From RYN-230 sp963814645 (GTDB lineage: Bacteria; Actinomycetota; Actinomycetes; Streptosporangiales; Streptosporangiaceae), in the NCBI GenBank assembly GCA_963814645.1, contig CAWFDX010000015.1, forward strand, positions 434,001 to 498,000: a DNA stretch of 64,000 bases, in the 5' to 3' direction. This document shows positions 57,045 to 64,000 of the stretch, piece by piece. The position numbers and the translations under genes are program-made. Numbering within the stretch: position 1 is the stretch's first letter; each line of letters starts with the position of its first letter. The notes below the pieces were generated by a model. It did not search any database and had not been told where the DNA came from. It worked only from the letters and a program-made list of their open reading frames with translations.

Positions 57045-57413
57045 GTGATCCAGCAGGAGTCGCGGCTTAAAGTCGCCGACAACACCGGAGCCAAGGAGAT
57101 CTTGTGTATCCGTGTGCTCGGCGGCTCTGGCCGGCGATACGCGGGCATCGGTGATGTCATCGTGGCGACAGTGAAGGATGCCCTTCCCGGTGCCGGGGTG
57201 AAGAAGGGCGATGTCGTCAAGGCGGTCGTGGTGCGCACCCGCAAGGAGCGCCGCCGCGGCGACGGCTCGTACATCCGGTTTGACGAGAACGCTGCCGTGC
57301 TGATCCGGGACGGCGGGGACCCGCGCGGTACCCGCATCTTCGGCCCGGTCGGCCGCGAGCTGCGCGAGAAGCGGTTCATGCGGATCATCTCGCTCGCGCC
57401 GGAGGTGCTGTGA
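57045..57413 (+). CDS. rplN: 50S ribosomal protein L14
   Basis: The 122-residue L14 (IQQESRLKVADNTGAKEILC, IRVLGGSGRRYAGIGDVIVA, RDGGDPRGTRIFGPVGRELR) interacts with L19 and the 30S through bridges B5 and B8, and is the docking site of RsfS. It begins at GTG after AGGAAGCAGGAG. It is the first gene of the spc-type cluster and overlaps rplX by one base (two if the GTG start is used). Confidence 0.96.
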   Translation: MIQQESRLKVADNTGAKEILCIRVLGGSGRRYAGIGDVIVATVKDALPGAGVKKGDVVKAVVVRTRKERRRGDGSYIRFDENAAVLIRDGGDPRGTRIFGPVGRELREKRFMRIISLAPEVL

Positions 57414-57793
57414 TGGCAGCCAGCAGGAAGGCCGGGATGGCTAAGAAGAACAGTGCGGCGAAGCCGGCCCGCATGAAGATCAAGAAGGGCGATCACGTGC
57501 TCGTCATCGCGGGCAAGGACGTGGGCCGCGAGGGCACGGTCATCCTGGCCGACCCGGAGCGGCAGCGGGTCCTGGTCCAGGGCGTCAACATGGTCCGCAA
57601 GAACAAGAAGGTGGATTACCAGGGGCAGCGTGGTGCCAAGACCGGCGGCATCGTGAACACCGAGGCCCCGATCCACGTGAGCAACGTGCAGCTGATCGAC
57701 CCGGACACCAAGAAGCCGGCCCGGGCCGGGTTCCGCTACGAGGAAGACGGCACCAAGGTGCGGATCTCCCGTGCGGGCGGTAAGGACTTCTGA
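57413..57793 (+). CDS. rplX: 50S ribosomal protein L24
   Basis: A 126-residue L24 with the KOW motif (KKGDHVLVIAGKDVGREGTV) and RVLVQGVNMVRKNKKVDYQG, GIVNTEAPIHVSNVQLIDPD. Residues 1-20 or so are an extra basic leader; a later ATG (MAKKNSAAKPARMKIKKGDH) could be the true start, giving 117 residues. L24 initiates 50S assembly. Its stop shares a base with the rplE start. Confidence 0.93.
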   Translation: MAASRKAGMAKKNSAAKPARMKIKKGDHVLVIAGKDVGREGTVILADPERQRVLVQGVNMVRKNKKVDYQGQRGAKTGGIVNTEAPIHVSNVQLIDPDTKKPARAGFRYEEDGTKVRISRAGGKDF

Positions 57794-58380
57794 TGACGAC
57801 CACGACTGAGCAGGCACCAGCCCGGCAGCAGCACCCCACGCCGCGGCTCAAGGAGCGCTACCGGCAGGAGATCGCGCCGGCCATGCGCGAAGAGTTCAGC
57901 TACGCCAACGTAATGAAGATCCCCACGGTGACCAAGATCGTGGTGAACATGGGCGTCGGCGAGGCGGCCCGGGACGCCAAGCTGATCGAGGGCGCCATCC
58001 GGGACCTGACGCTGATCACCGGGCAGAAGCCCGCGGTGGCCCGGGCCCGGAAGTCGATCGCCCAGTTCAAGCTGCGCGAGGGCATGCCGATCGGGGCGCA
58101 CGTGACGCTGCGTGGCGACCGGATGTGGGAGTTCCTGGACCGGCTGCTGTCGCTGGCCCTGCCCCGGATCCGCGACTTCCGCGGGCTGTCCGACCGGCAG
58201 TTCGACGGCCGGGGCAACTACACGTTCGGGCTGAACGAGCAGCTGATGTTCCATGAGATCGACGCGGACCAGGTGGACCGGCAGCGCGGCATGGACGTGA
58301 CCGTGGTAACCACCGCGACGAATGACGAAGAGGGCCGCGCCCTGCTGCGGCGGCTCGGATTCCCGTTCAGGGAGAGCTGA
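57793..58380 (+). CDS. rplE: 50S ribosomal protein L5
   Basis: The 195-residue L5 (RLKERYRQEIAPAMREEFSY, ANVMKIPTVTKIVVNMGVGE, GMPIGAHVTLRGDRMWEFLD, RDFRGLSDRQFDGRGNYTFG) binds 5S rRNA and contacts the P-site tRNA. A short polar head of about 12 residues precedes the conserved region. The ATG overlaps the rplX stop. Followed after 3 bp by rpsN. Nothing unusual is visible. Confidence 0.96.
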   Translation: MTTTTEQAPARQQHPTPRLKERYRQEIAPAMREEFSYANVMKIPTVTKIVVNMGVGEAARDAKLIEGAIRDLTLITGQKPAVARARKSIAQFKLREGMPIGAHVTLRGDRMWEFLDRLLSLALPRIRDFRGLSDRQFDGRGNYTFGLNEQLMFHEIDADQVDRQRGMDVTVVTTATNDEEGRALLRRLGFPFRES

Positions 58381-58383
58381 GGA

Positions 58384-58569
58384 ATGGCGAAGAAGGCACT
58401 AGTTGTCAAGGCGAACCGGAAGCCCAAGTTCAAGGTGCGCGGGTACACCAGGTGCTCGCGCTGCGGGCGTCCGCGCGCCGTATACCGCAGGTTCGGCCTC
58501 TGCCGGATCTGCTTCCGCTCGATGGCCCACCGCGGTGAGCTGCCGGGCATCACGAAATCAAGCTGGTAA
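58384..58569 (+). CDS. rpsN: 30S ribosomal protein S14, zinc-binding type (RpsN type Z)
   Basis: The 61-residue short S14 has the two pairs CSRC and CRIC that bind zinc, KKALVVKANRKPKFKVRGYT at the start and FRSMAHRGELPGITKSSW at the end. It is the spc-cluster form; a longer, zinc-free S14 is often encoded elsewhere in actinomycetes under zinc control. It belongs in the 30S head. Followed by 106 bp before rpsH. Confidence 0.96.
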   Translation: MAKKALVVKANRKPKFKVRGYTRCSRCGRPRAVYRRFGLCRICFRSMAHRGELPGITKSSW

Positions 58570-58675
58570 TTAACGCCAGTACGAAGTAGCGACCAACCTG
58601 GGCGCGCGGAGACCGCGCCCACTGACCACGCCGCAGGTCCCAGTGGGAAACCACGGCGAGGAGGGCCACCAGGCC

Positions 58676-59074
58676 ATGACGATGACCGATCCGATCGCAG
58701 ACATGCTGGCTCGTCTGCGCAATGCCAACTCGGCGTACCACGACACGGTGGGCATGCCCAGCTCCACGATCAAGGTCCGGATCGCGGAGATCCTCAAGCA
58801 GGAGGGCTACATAGCCGGCTTCGCGGTGGAAGATGCCGAGGTGGGCAAGAGCCTCGTGGTGTCGCTGAAGTACGGGCCGACCCGGGAGCGCTCCATCGCG
58901 GGCATCAAGCGGGTGTCCAAGCCGGGCCTGCGGGTGTACGCGAAGAAGGACAATCTGCCCCGGGTGCTCGGCGGCCTCGGCATCGCTATCATCTCCACCT
59001 CGAATGGCCTGATGACGGACAAGCAGGCGAACAAGCGTGGCGTGGGCGGGGAAGTCCTCGCCTACGTCTGGTAG
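58676..59074 (+). CDS. rpsH: 30S ribosomal protein S8
   Basis: The 132-residue S8 starts TMTDPIADMLARLRNANSAY, with PSSTIKVRIAEILKQEGYIA, RVYAKKDNLPRVLGGLGIAI and ISTSNGLMTDKQANKRGVGG. It binds 16S helix 21 and in E. coli represses the spc operon at the L5 site. ATG start at the gene-specific MTMTD; a frame further upstream lacks conservation. 10 bp later rplF begins. Confidence 0.96.
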   Translation: MTMTDPIADMLARLRNANSAYHDTVGMPSSTIKVRIAEILKQEGYIAGFAVEDAEVGKSLVVSLKYGPTRERSIAGIKRVSKPGLRVYAKKDNLPRVLGGLGIAIISTSNGLMTDKQANKRGVGGEVLAYVW

Positions 59075-59084
59075 GGAGACCGCG

Positions 59085-59621
59085 ATGTCACGAATCGGAC
59101 GGCTCCCGGTGGAGATCCCCGGGGGTGTTGACGTATCCATCGACGGCCAGGCGGTCAGCGTCACGGGCCCCAAGGGCAACCTGGCGCTGGAACTGCCCCC
59201 GCCGATCGAGATCTCCCGGGAAGACAGCACGCTGAAGGTGACCCGGCCCAACGACGAGGGCAAGGTGCGCGCGCTGCACGGGCTGTCCCGCACGCTGGTG
59301 CAGAACATGGTCACCGGGGTCACCCAGGGCTACAGCAAGACGCTGGAGATCGTCGGGGTCGGCTACCGGGTGCAGGCCCGCGGCGCGAACCTCGAGTTCC
59401 AGCTGGGCTTCAGCCACCCGGTCACGGTGACCCCGCCGGATGGCATCACGTTCCGCGTCGAGACCCCTACCCGGCTGGTTGTCGAAGGCATCGACAAGCA
59501 GTTGGTGGGTGAGGTCGCGGCCAACATACGCAAGCTGCGCAAGCCTGACCCGTACAAGGGCAAGGGCATCCGCTACCAGGGCGAGCAGATCCGGCGCAAG
59601 GTCGGGAAGGCTGGGAAGTAA
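59085..59621 (+). CDS. rplF: 50S ribosomal protein L6
   Basis: A 178-residue L6 of two related domains: SRIGRLPVEIPGGVDVSIDG, VTGPKGNLALELPPPI and then VGVGYRVQARGANLEFQLGF, RKLRKPDPYKGKGIRYQGEQ. It sits near the sarcin-ricin loop and the factor-binding site. ATG after AGGGAGACCGCG. Followed 3 bp later by rplR. Conserved length. Confidence 0.96.
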   Translation: MSRIGRLPVEIPGGVDVSIDGQAVSVTGPKGNLALELPPPIEISREDSTLKVTRPNDEGKVRALHGLSRTLVQNMVTGVTQGYSKTLEIVGVGYRVQARGANLEFQLGFSHPVTVTPPDGITFRVETPTRLVVEGIDKQLVGEVAANIRKLRKPDPYKGKGIRYQGEQIRRKVGKAGK

Positions 59622-59624
59622 CCG

Positions 59625-59999
59625 ATGGCTGGCACGAAGACCAGGGCGCACGGCCGCAGTGCCGCGCGCAACCGGCGGCACCTGCGGGTGCGCAAGAAGG
59701 TGCTGGGCAGCGCCGAGCGGCCGCGGCTGATCGTCAGCCGGTCGGCGCGGCACACCATGGTCCAGCTGATCGACGACGGCACGGGCCGGACACTCGCATC
59801 CGCATCTACCCTGGAAGAGTCGCTCCGCGGGGCCGACGGGGACAAGACGGCCAAGGCGCGTGAGGTGGGCAAGCTGCTCGCCGAGCGGGCCAAGGCGGCC
59901 GGCGTCGATGCGGCCGTGTTTGACCGGGCAGGCTGGGCCTACCACGGGCGGATCGCCGCCCTGGCCGACGCCGCCCGCGAAGGTGGCCTGTCCCTATGA
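59625..59999 (+). CDS. rplR: 50S ribosomal protein L18
   Basis: The 124-residue L18 (GTKTRAHGRSAARNRRHLRV, GSAERPRLIVSRSARHTMVQ, FDRAGWAYHGRIAALADAAR) binds 5S rRNA with L5. The N-terminus is basic, typical. It starts at ATG 3 bp after rplF. A 31-bp gap with GAGAGAAGGAACATC leads to rpsE. There is a slightly altered GYxYHGR-type motif (GWAYHGR), no real oddity. Confidence 0.96.
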   Translation: MAGTKTRAHGRSAARNRRHLRVRKKVLGSAERPRLIVSRSARHTMVQLIDDGTGRTLASASTLEESLRGADGDKTAKAREVGKLLAERAKAAGVDAAVFDRAGWAYHGRIAALADAAREGGLSL

Positions 60000-60030
60000 G
60001 CTTTAAGACACACGAGAGAAGGAACATCTG

Positions 60031-60648
60031 ATGGCAGGAGGACCGCGGCGCGGCGGTGGCGAACGGCGTGACCGCCGTGACGATCGCCGCGGCGGTGCCG
60101 CCGACAAGGGCACGGCCTACCTGGAGCGGGTAGTCACCATCAACCGGGTGGCCAAAGTGGTTCAGGGTGGCCGGCGGTTCAGCTTCACCGCGCTGGTCAT
60201 CGTGGGCGATGGCAACGGCATGGTGGGCGTGGGCTATGGCAAGGCCAAGGAGGTGCCCGCGGCCATCGCCAAGGGCGTCGAGGCGGCCAAGAAGGCGTTC
60301 TTCCGGGTGCCCCGGATCGCGGGCACGATCCCGCACACCGTGCAGGGTGAGGAGTCCGCTGGCGTGGTGCTGCTCAAGCCGGCCAGCCCGGGGACCGGCG
60401 TCATCGCCGGCGGCCCGGTGCGGGCCGTGCTGGAGTGCGCGGGCGTGCACGACGTGCTGTCCCGCTCGCTCGGCTCGTCCAACCCGATCAACGTCGTGCA
60501 CGCGACCGTGGCCGCGCTGAAAAGCCTGAAGCGGCCCGAGGAGATCGCGGCCCGGCGCGGGCTTCCGATCGAGGACGTGGCCCCGGCGGCCATGCTGCGC
60601 GCCCGCGCGGCAGCGGCCAGCTCCGGTGCCGCGTCCGGTAACAGCTGA
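60031..60648 (+). CDS. rpsE: 30S ribosomal protein S5
   Basis: The 205-residue S5 has a basic Gly/Arg-rich head (GGPRRGGGERRDRRDDRRGG). The dsRNA-binding domain follows: YLERVVTINRVAKVVQGGRR, FSFTALVIVGDGNGMVGVGY, GKAKEVPAAIAKGVEAAKKA, and later GSSNPINVVHATVAALKSLK. It supports decoding accuracy; spectinomycin-loop residues (VAKVVQGGRR) are standard. The tail is Ala/Ser-rich. Followed by rpmD after 13 bp. Confidence 0.96.
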   Translation: MAGGPRRGGGERRDRRDDRRGGAADKGTAYLERVVTINRVAKVVQGGRRFSFTALVIVGDGNGMVGVGYGKAKEVPAAIAKGVEAAKKAFFRVPRIAGTIPHTVQGEESAGVVLLKPASPGTGVIAGGPVRAVLECAGVHDVLSRSLGSSNPINVVHATVAALKSLKRPEEIAARRGLPIEDVAPAAMLRARAAAASSGAASGNS

Positions 60649-60661
60649 GCGGAGCAGGGTG

Positions 60662-60844
60662 ATGGCACAGCTGAAGGTAACCCAGACCCGGTCGGAGATC
60701 GGGGGCACCAAGGCGCAGCGTGCTTCGTTGCGCTCATTGGGGCTGAAACGGATCGGGCAGTCGGTCGTCAAGGACGACCGGCCCGAGTTCCGCGGCATGA
60801 TCAACGCGGTGCGGCACCTCGTCACCGTCGAGGAGGTTGACTGA
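60662..60844 (+). CDS. rpmD: 50S ribosomal protein L30
   Basis: The 60-residue L30 (AQLKVTQTRSEIGGTKAQRA, SLRSLGLKRIGQSVVKDDRP) is the standard bacterial short form. It starts at the ATG after GAGCAGGGTG; a longer frame over the end of rpsE is not used. It sits between rpsE and rplO, the normal order of the spc cluster, and ends one base before the rplO ATG region. Confidence 0.95.
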   Translation: MAQLKVTQTRSEIGGTKAQRASLRSLGLKRIGQSVVKDDRPEFRGMINAVRHLVTVEEVD

Positions 60845-60845
60845 C

Positions 60846-61287
60846 ATGCTGAGGATCCATCATCTGCGCCCGGCCGCGGGCTCGCGCACCGAGCGCACCC
60901 GGGTCGGCCGCGGCCAGGCGTCCAAGGGCAAGACCGCGGGCCGCGGGACCAAGGGGACCAAGGCCCGCGGTCGGGTGCACCTGGGCTTTGAGGGCGGCCA
61001 GATGCCGCTGCAGCGCCGGGTGCCGAAGCTGAAGGGCTTCTCCAACTCCCGGTTCAAGACCACCTATCAAGTGATCAACACCGGCCGGCTGCACCGAGCT
61101 GTACCCGAAGGGTGGCGACGTGACCCCGGAGGACCTGGCGGCCAAGGGCGCGGTCCGGCCCGGCCAGCTGGTCAAGGTGCTGGGCCAGGGTGACGCCGGA
61201 GCGGCGCTGCGGGTGACCGCGCACGCCTTCTCGGCCTCCGCCCGGGAGAAGATCACCGCGGCTGGAGGGACGGTCACTGAGCTGTGA
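60846..61287 (+). CDS. rplO: 50S ribosomal protein L15, frameshifted in the middle
   Basis: The N-terminal half is normal L15 (LRIHHLRPAAGSRTERTRVG, GRGTKGTKARGRVHLGFEGG, QMPLQRRVPKLKGF). At 61094-61095 one extra C follows CTG-CAC; as written, the frame goes to HRAVPEGWRR and stops at 61193 after 115 residues. Skipping the base restores ELYPKGGDVTPEDLAAKGAV and VKVLGQGDAGAALRVTAHAF to a stop at 61287, 146 residues, the usual size. L15 is a late 50S assembly protein. A sequence error is the simplest reading. Confidence 0.88.
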
Positions 61288-61389
61288 TGCGCGGGCCGGC
61301 CGGGCGACCATCCCGGCTGGCCGTCGCGGTGCACGCTGCGGAGCGTCAATGGCCCACCAGCGCACAGTCATCGTCACTGAGCGCAGGGG

Positions 61390-61419
61390 GCTGTTACAGT
61401 GCTGCGGACGCGTTACACT
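61390..61419 (+). promoter_or_regulatory. Possible secY promoter -10 region
   Basis: In the 210-bp space between rplO and secY, TACACT (61414-61419) is preceded by GCTGTTAC at roughly -35 distance. The -35 match is poor, so this is tentative. Many actinobacteria place a promoter before secY-adk. The space holds no other feature I could support. Confidence 0.3.
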
Positions 61420-61497
61420 GCGGCGCACCGGCGGCCGGTGCCACCCCCCGGGCAGGCACGGCCCGACCCCGTTGACCGATCTACTTGAGGACGGCGC

Positions 61498-62817
61498 ATG
61501 CTGACCGCGTTCCTGCAGGCCTTCCGGACGCCTGACCTGCGCAAAAAGCTGCTGTTCACGCTCGGCATCCTGGCCGTGTTCCGGCTGGGCGCGGCGATAC
61601 CGACCCCGGGCATCTCCGAGAAAGCGGTGCAGTTCTGCACCGGCCTGGAGAAGACCAGCAGCGCGGCGGGCGTGTACCAGCTGGTCAACTTGTTCAGTGG
61701 TGGCGCACTGCTCCGGCTGTCCGTGTTCGCCCTGGGCATTATGCCGTACATCACGGCCAGCATCATCCTGCAACTGCTCGCCGTGGTCATTCCGCGGCTG
61801 GAGACGCTGCGCCAGGAGGGCCAGGCCGGCCAGGCGAAGATCACCCAGTACACCCGGTACCTGACAATCGGGCTGGCCATCCTGCAGTCCACCGGCATCG
61901 TGGCCTACACCCGGTCCGGCAACCTGTTCTCCGGCTGCACCGAGCAGCTGATCCCGCACCCGTCGGTGTTCACCATCGCCACCATGGTGATCACCATGAC
62001 GTCAGGGACCGCGGTCATCATGTGGCTGGGCGAGCTGATCACCGACCGCGGCGTCGGCAACGGCATGTCCGTGCTGATCTTCACCACCGTCATCTCCCAG
62101 ATGGCGGGCTACATGGTGGACGTGTACAACTCCAAGCACATCATCGTGACGGCGGTGGTGGCCCTGGTCGCGGTGGCCATCGTGGCCTTCGTGGTCTTCA
62201 TGGAGCAGGCCCAGCGCCGGATCCCGGTGCAGTACGCCAAGCGCATGGTGGGCCGCAAGATGTACGGCGGGACGTCTACCTATATCCCGCTCAAGGTCAA
62301 CCAGGCGGGCGTCATCCCGGTCATCTTCGCCTCGTCGCTGCTGTACATCCCGATCCTGGCGGCCGGGCTGTTCGGCAACAAGAACCATCCCTCACGCTGG
62401 GTCAACTGGATCGACAACAACCTCGGCAACGGGGTAACCGGTGACTCCGCCCTGTACATGGGCTTGTTCTTCGTCCTGATCATCTTCTTTACCTACTTCT
62501 ACGTATCCATCACCTTCAACCCGACGGAGGTGGCGGACAACATGAAGAAGTACGGCGGCTTCATCCCTGGCATCCGCCCTGGGCGGCCCACCGCCCAGTA
62601 CCTGAACTACGTGCTCACCCGGCTCACCGCGCCGGGGTCTGTGTACCTGGGGCTGATCGCGCTCATCCCGATGGTCGCGTTCGCGCTGCTCGGGGTGGGC
62701 ACTCAGTTCCCGTTCGGCGGAACCAGCATCCTGATCGCAGTGGGGGTGGGTCTGGACACGGTGAAGCAAATCGAGAGCCAGCTGCAGCAGCGTAACTATG
62801 AGGGCTTCCTGCGATAG
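61498..62817 (+). CDS. secY: Preprotein translocase subunit SecY
   Basis: The 439-residue channel protein has ten membrane spans. LRKKLLFTLGILAVFRLGAA marks span 1, FSGGALLRLSVFALGIMPYI the plug/span 2 region, ITDRGVGNGMSVLIFTTVIS span 4-5, and YAKRMVGRKMYGGTSTYIPL the cytoplasmic loop for SecA and ribosome binding. NPTEVADNMKKYGGFIPGIR lies before span 9. With SecE and SecG it forms the Sec pore. ATG start after TTGAGGACGGCG. Its TAG shares a base with the GTG of adk, so the two are coupled. Confidence 0.97.
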   Translation: MLTAFLQAFRTPDLRKKLLFTLGILAVFRLGAAIPTPGISEKAVQFCTGLEKTSSAAGVYQLVNLFSGGALLRLSVFALGIMPYITASIILQLLAVVIPRLETLRQEGQAGQAKITQYTRYLTIGLAILQSTGIVAYTRSGNLFSGCTEQLIPHPSVFTIATMVITMTSGTAVIMWLGELITDRGVGNGMSVLIFTTVISQMAGYMVDVYNSKHIIVTAVVALVAVAIVAFVVFMEQAQRRIPVQYAKRMVGRKMYGGTSTYIPLKVNQAGVIPVIFASSLLYIPILAAGLFGNKNHPSRWVNWIDNNLGNGVTGDSALYMGLFFVLIIFFTYFYVSITFNPTEVADNMKKYGGFIPGIRPGRPTAQYLNYVLTRLTAPGSVYLGLIALIPMVAFALLGVGTQFPFGGTSILIAVGVGLDTVKQIESQLQQRNYEGFLR

Positions 62818-63470
62818 TGCGCGTCGTCCTCGTCGGGCCCCCCGGTGCGGGCAAGGGGACACAGGCCCAGTTCATAGCGTCGCACCTGTCTATCCCGAAG
62901 ATCTCGACAGGTGACATCTTCCGCGGCAACGTCAGCCAGGGCACCGCGCTCGGCCGCCGCGCACAGGCCTTCATGGAGCGCGGGGACCTGGTGCCCGACG
63001 AGGTGACCATCGCCATGGTCACCGACCGGCTGCAGGAGGACGACGCACAGTCTGGGTTCCTGCTGGACGGCTTCCCGCGTACCGTGCCGCAAGCGGAGAC
63101 GCTCAAGAAGCTGCTGTCCGCCTGGGAGTTCCGGCTGGACGTGGTGCTGGAGCTGGTGGTGGACGACGACGAGGTGGTCCGGCGGCTGTCCGGCCGCCGC
63201 ACCTGCCGCCGCTGCGGGCGGATCTGGCACGTGCTGTTCGACCCGCCCGCCCGCGCGGAGATCTGCGACGACTGCGGCGGTGAGCTGTTTCAGCGGGACG
63301 ATGACCGGGAGGATACGATCCGGCACCGGATCGAGGTCTACCAGGAGCAGACCGCGCCGCTGATCGCGTTCTACGCCGACGAGGGCATCCTGCTCGGCAT
63401 CGACGCCACCGGCCCGGTGGAGGAGATCACCGAGCGGGCGCTGTCCGCGCTGCGCCGGTTCATCCGCTGA
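62817..63470 (+). CDS. adk: Adenylate kinase with zinc-binding lid
   Basis: The 217-residue enzyme interconverts ATP, AMP and ADP. The P-loop GPPGAGKGTQ lies at 7-16, then STGDIFRGNV (AMP binding), GFLLDGFPRT and the lid. The lid has C130, C133, C150 and C153, the four-Cys zinc form common in Gram-positives. The C-terminal helix has TAPLIAFYADEGILLGIDAT. Start at GTG overlapping the secY stop. In most actinobacteria map follows; here a DUF1707 gene does. Confidence 0.96.
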   Translation: MRVVLVGPPGAGKGTQAQFIASHLSIPKISTGDIFRGNVSQGTALGRRAQAFMERGDLVPDEVTIAMVTDRLQEDDAQSGFLLDGFPRTVPQAETLKKLLSAWEFRLDVVLELVVDDDEVVRRLSGRRTCRRCGRIWHVLFDPPARAEICDDCGGELFQRDDDREDTIRHRIEVYQEQTAPLIAFYADEGILLGIDATGPVEEITERALSALRRFIR

Positions 63471-63531
63471 CCGCCCGGCACGGGTACCGTTGAAGCAGTG
63501 CTAGCACAAGCAGTGCCAGCCGAAGGGGTGA

Positions 63532-63804
63532 ATGCGGATGCCGAGCAACCCGAAGCTCCGCGCCTCCGACGCGGACCGGGAGCGGACCGTGGCGCTGCTG
63601 AGCGAGCATCTGGCCGCGGGTCGGCTGACCGCCGAGGAGTTCCAGGAGCGGCTGGACGCCGCCTACGCGGCCAAGACCCTGGGCCAGCTGGACGAACTGC
63701 TGGCCGACCTGCCCGCCATCGACCTCTACGAACTGCCCGACGCCACGCTGCGCCGGAACTGGCCCGGCTACGGCCAGCTGCCGTGGACCCGCCGGTCCAG
63801 CTGA
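63532..63804 (+). CDS. DUF1707 domain protein
   Basis: The 90-residue protein carries LRASDADRERTVALLSEHLA, GRLTAEEFQERLDAAYAAKT and LGQLDELLADLP, the DUF1707 (SHOCT-like) helical domain found in actinobacterial regulatory and membrane proteins. The domain is often fused to a membrane or DUF2154 part; here it stands alone with a short Trp/Pro/Arg tail. ATG 63532 lies 5 bases from AGG; a second ATG two codons later is also possible. Function unknown. Separate transcription from adk is likely, as 61 bp intervene. Confidence 0.8.
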   Translation: MRMPSNPKLRASDADRERTVALLSEHLAAGRLTAEEFQERLDAAYAAKTLGQLDELLADLPAIDLYELPDATLRRNWPGYGQLPWTRRSS

Positions 63805-63832
63805 GCCGGGAATTTTCCCGGCCCGTTCCCGG

Positions 63833-63862
63833 TTCGCAATGTCAGGCAGGGTCGCGTAGACT
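63833..63862 (+). promoter_or_regulatory. Promoter at right edge of window
   Basis: TTCGCA (63833-63838) and TAGACT (63857-63862) are 18 bp apart, on the plus strand, just after the CCGGGAATTTTCCCGG palindrome that may end the previous transcript. The 138 bases that follow show no start codon I can support; the gene served lies beyond the window, perhaps infA. Confidence 0.4.
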
Positions 63863-64000
63863 CTGCTCCGGCCTGTGAGTTGCCTTGTGCTGGATTGACC
63901 ATTGCCTCACAGATACCGGTACCACGACCACGAAGTAGACAACACCTGCCTGCACGCGTCAGAACTGGCGAGCGCAGCGGGCCTGACAGCGAAGCGCGGA

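Overview
This is a high-GC actinobacterial chromosome segment. The order murB, adenosine deaminase, aspartate aminotransferase, tRNA-Trp, secE, nusG, rplKA, rplJL, rpoBC, rpsL, rpsG, fusA, tuf, S10 and spc clusters matches the filamentous actinomycetes (Streptomyces/Streptosporangiales type). GTG starts, an S-adenosylmethyltransferase of the DUF574 kind and a HadAB-like dehydratase pair beside murB agree with this. The genus cannot be fixed from the sequence alone.

Layout. 1-6.4 kb is accessory: the 3' end of msrB, a RelE/Phd-type toxin-antitoxin pair, a methyltransferase, a secreted-protein gene cut by an IS3-family element, and two oxidoreductases. 6.5-8.8 kb holds tRNA-Met, rpmG, hadAB-like genes and murB. 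8.8-22 kb is a complete Tad/Flp-type pilus locus: prepilin peptidase, SAF/CpaB-like protein, ParA/CpaE-like ATPase with a repetitive tail, TadA, TadB, TadC, an Flp-like pilin, three TadE/TadG-like proteins and a large membrane LysM-BTAD regulator. A DMT transporter, adenosine deaminase and aminotransferase follow. 25.3-28.2 kb is tRNA-Trp, secE, nusG, rplK, rplA.

28.5-35.4 kb is a nest of mobile DNA lodged between rplA and rplJ. An ISAzo13-family transposase gene is split into three collinear pieces by (i) an IS4-family element with a 15-bp terminal repeat and a 10-bp target duplication and (ii) a roughly 3.8-kb element carrying only two large tyrosine recombinases (Tn554-like). Removing both restores one 557-codon reading frame. 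The rplJ promoter and L10 leader lie intact just beyond the nest.

35.5-44.8 kb is rplJL and rpoBC. 44.9-46.7 kb is a small interlude (CsbD-like protein, membrane protein, short-chain dehydrogenase). From 46.8 kb the str operon (rpsL, rpsG, fusA, tuf) runs straight into the S10 and spc clusters, then secY, adk and a DUF1707 gene, so nearly all ribosome, translation-factor and protein-export genes are transcribed rightward in one long block.

Two essential ribosomal genes, rpsJ (S10) and rplO (L15), are each broken by a single extra base, and their normal C-termini continue in the next frame. These are most likely sequence errors but need checking. RpsL carries Arg at position 88, where sensitive bacteria usually have Lys.
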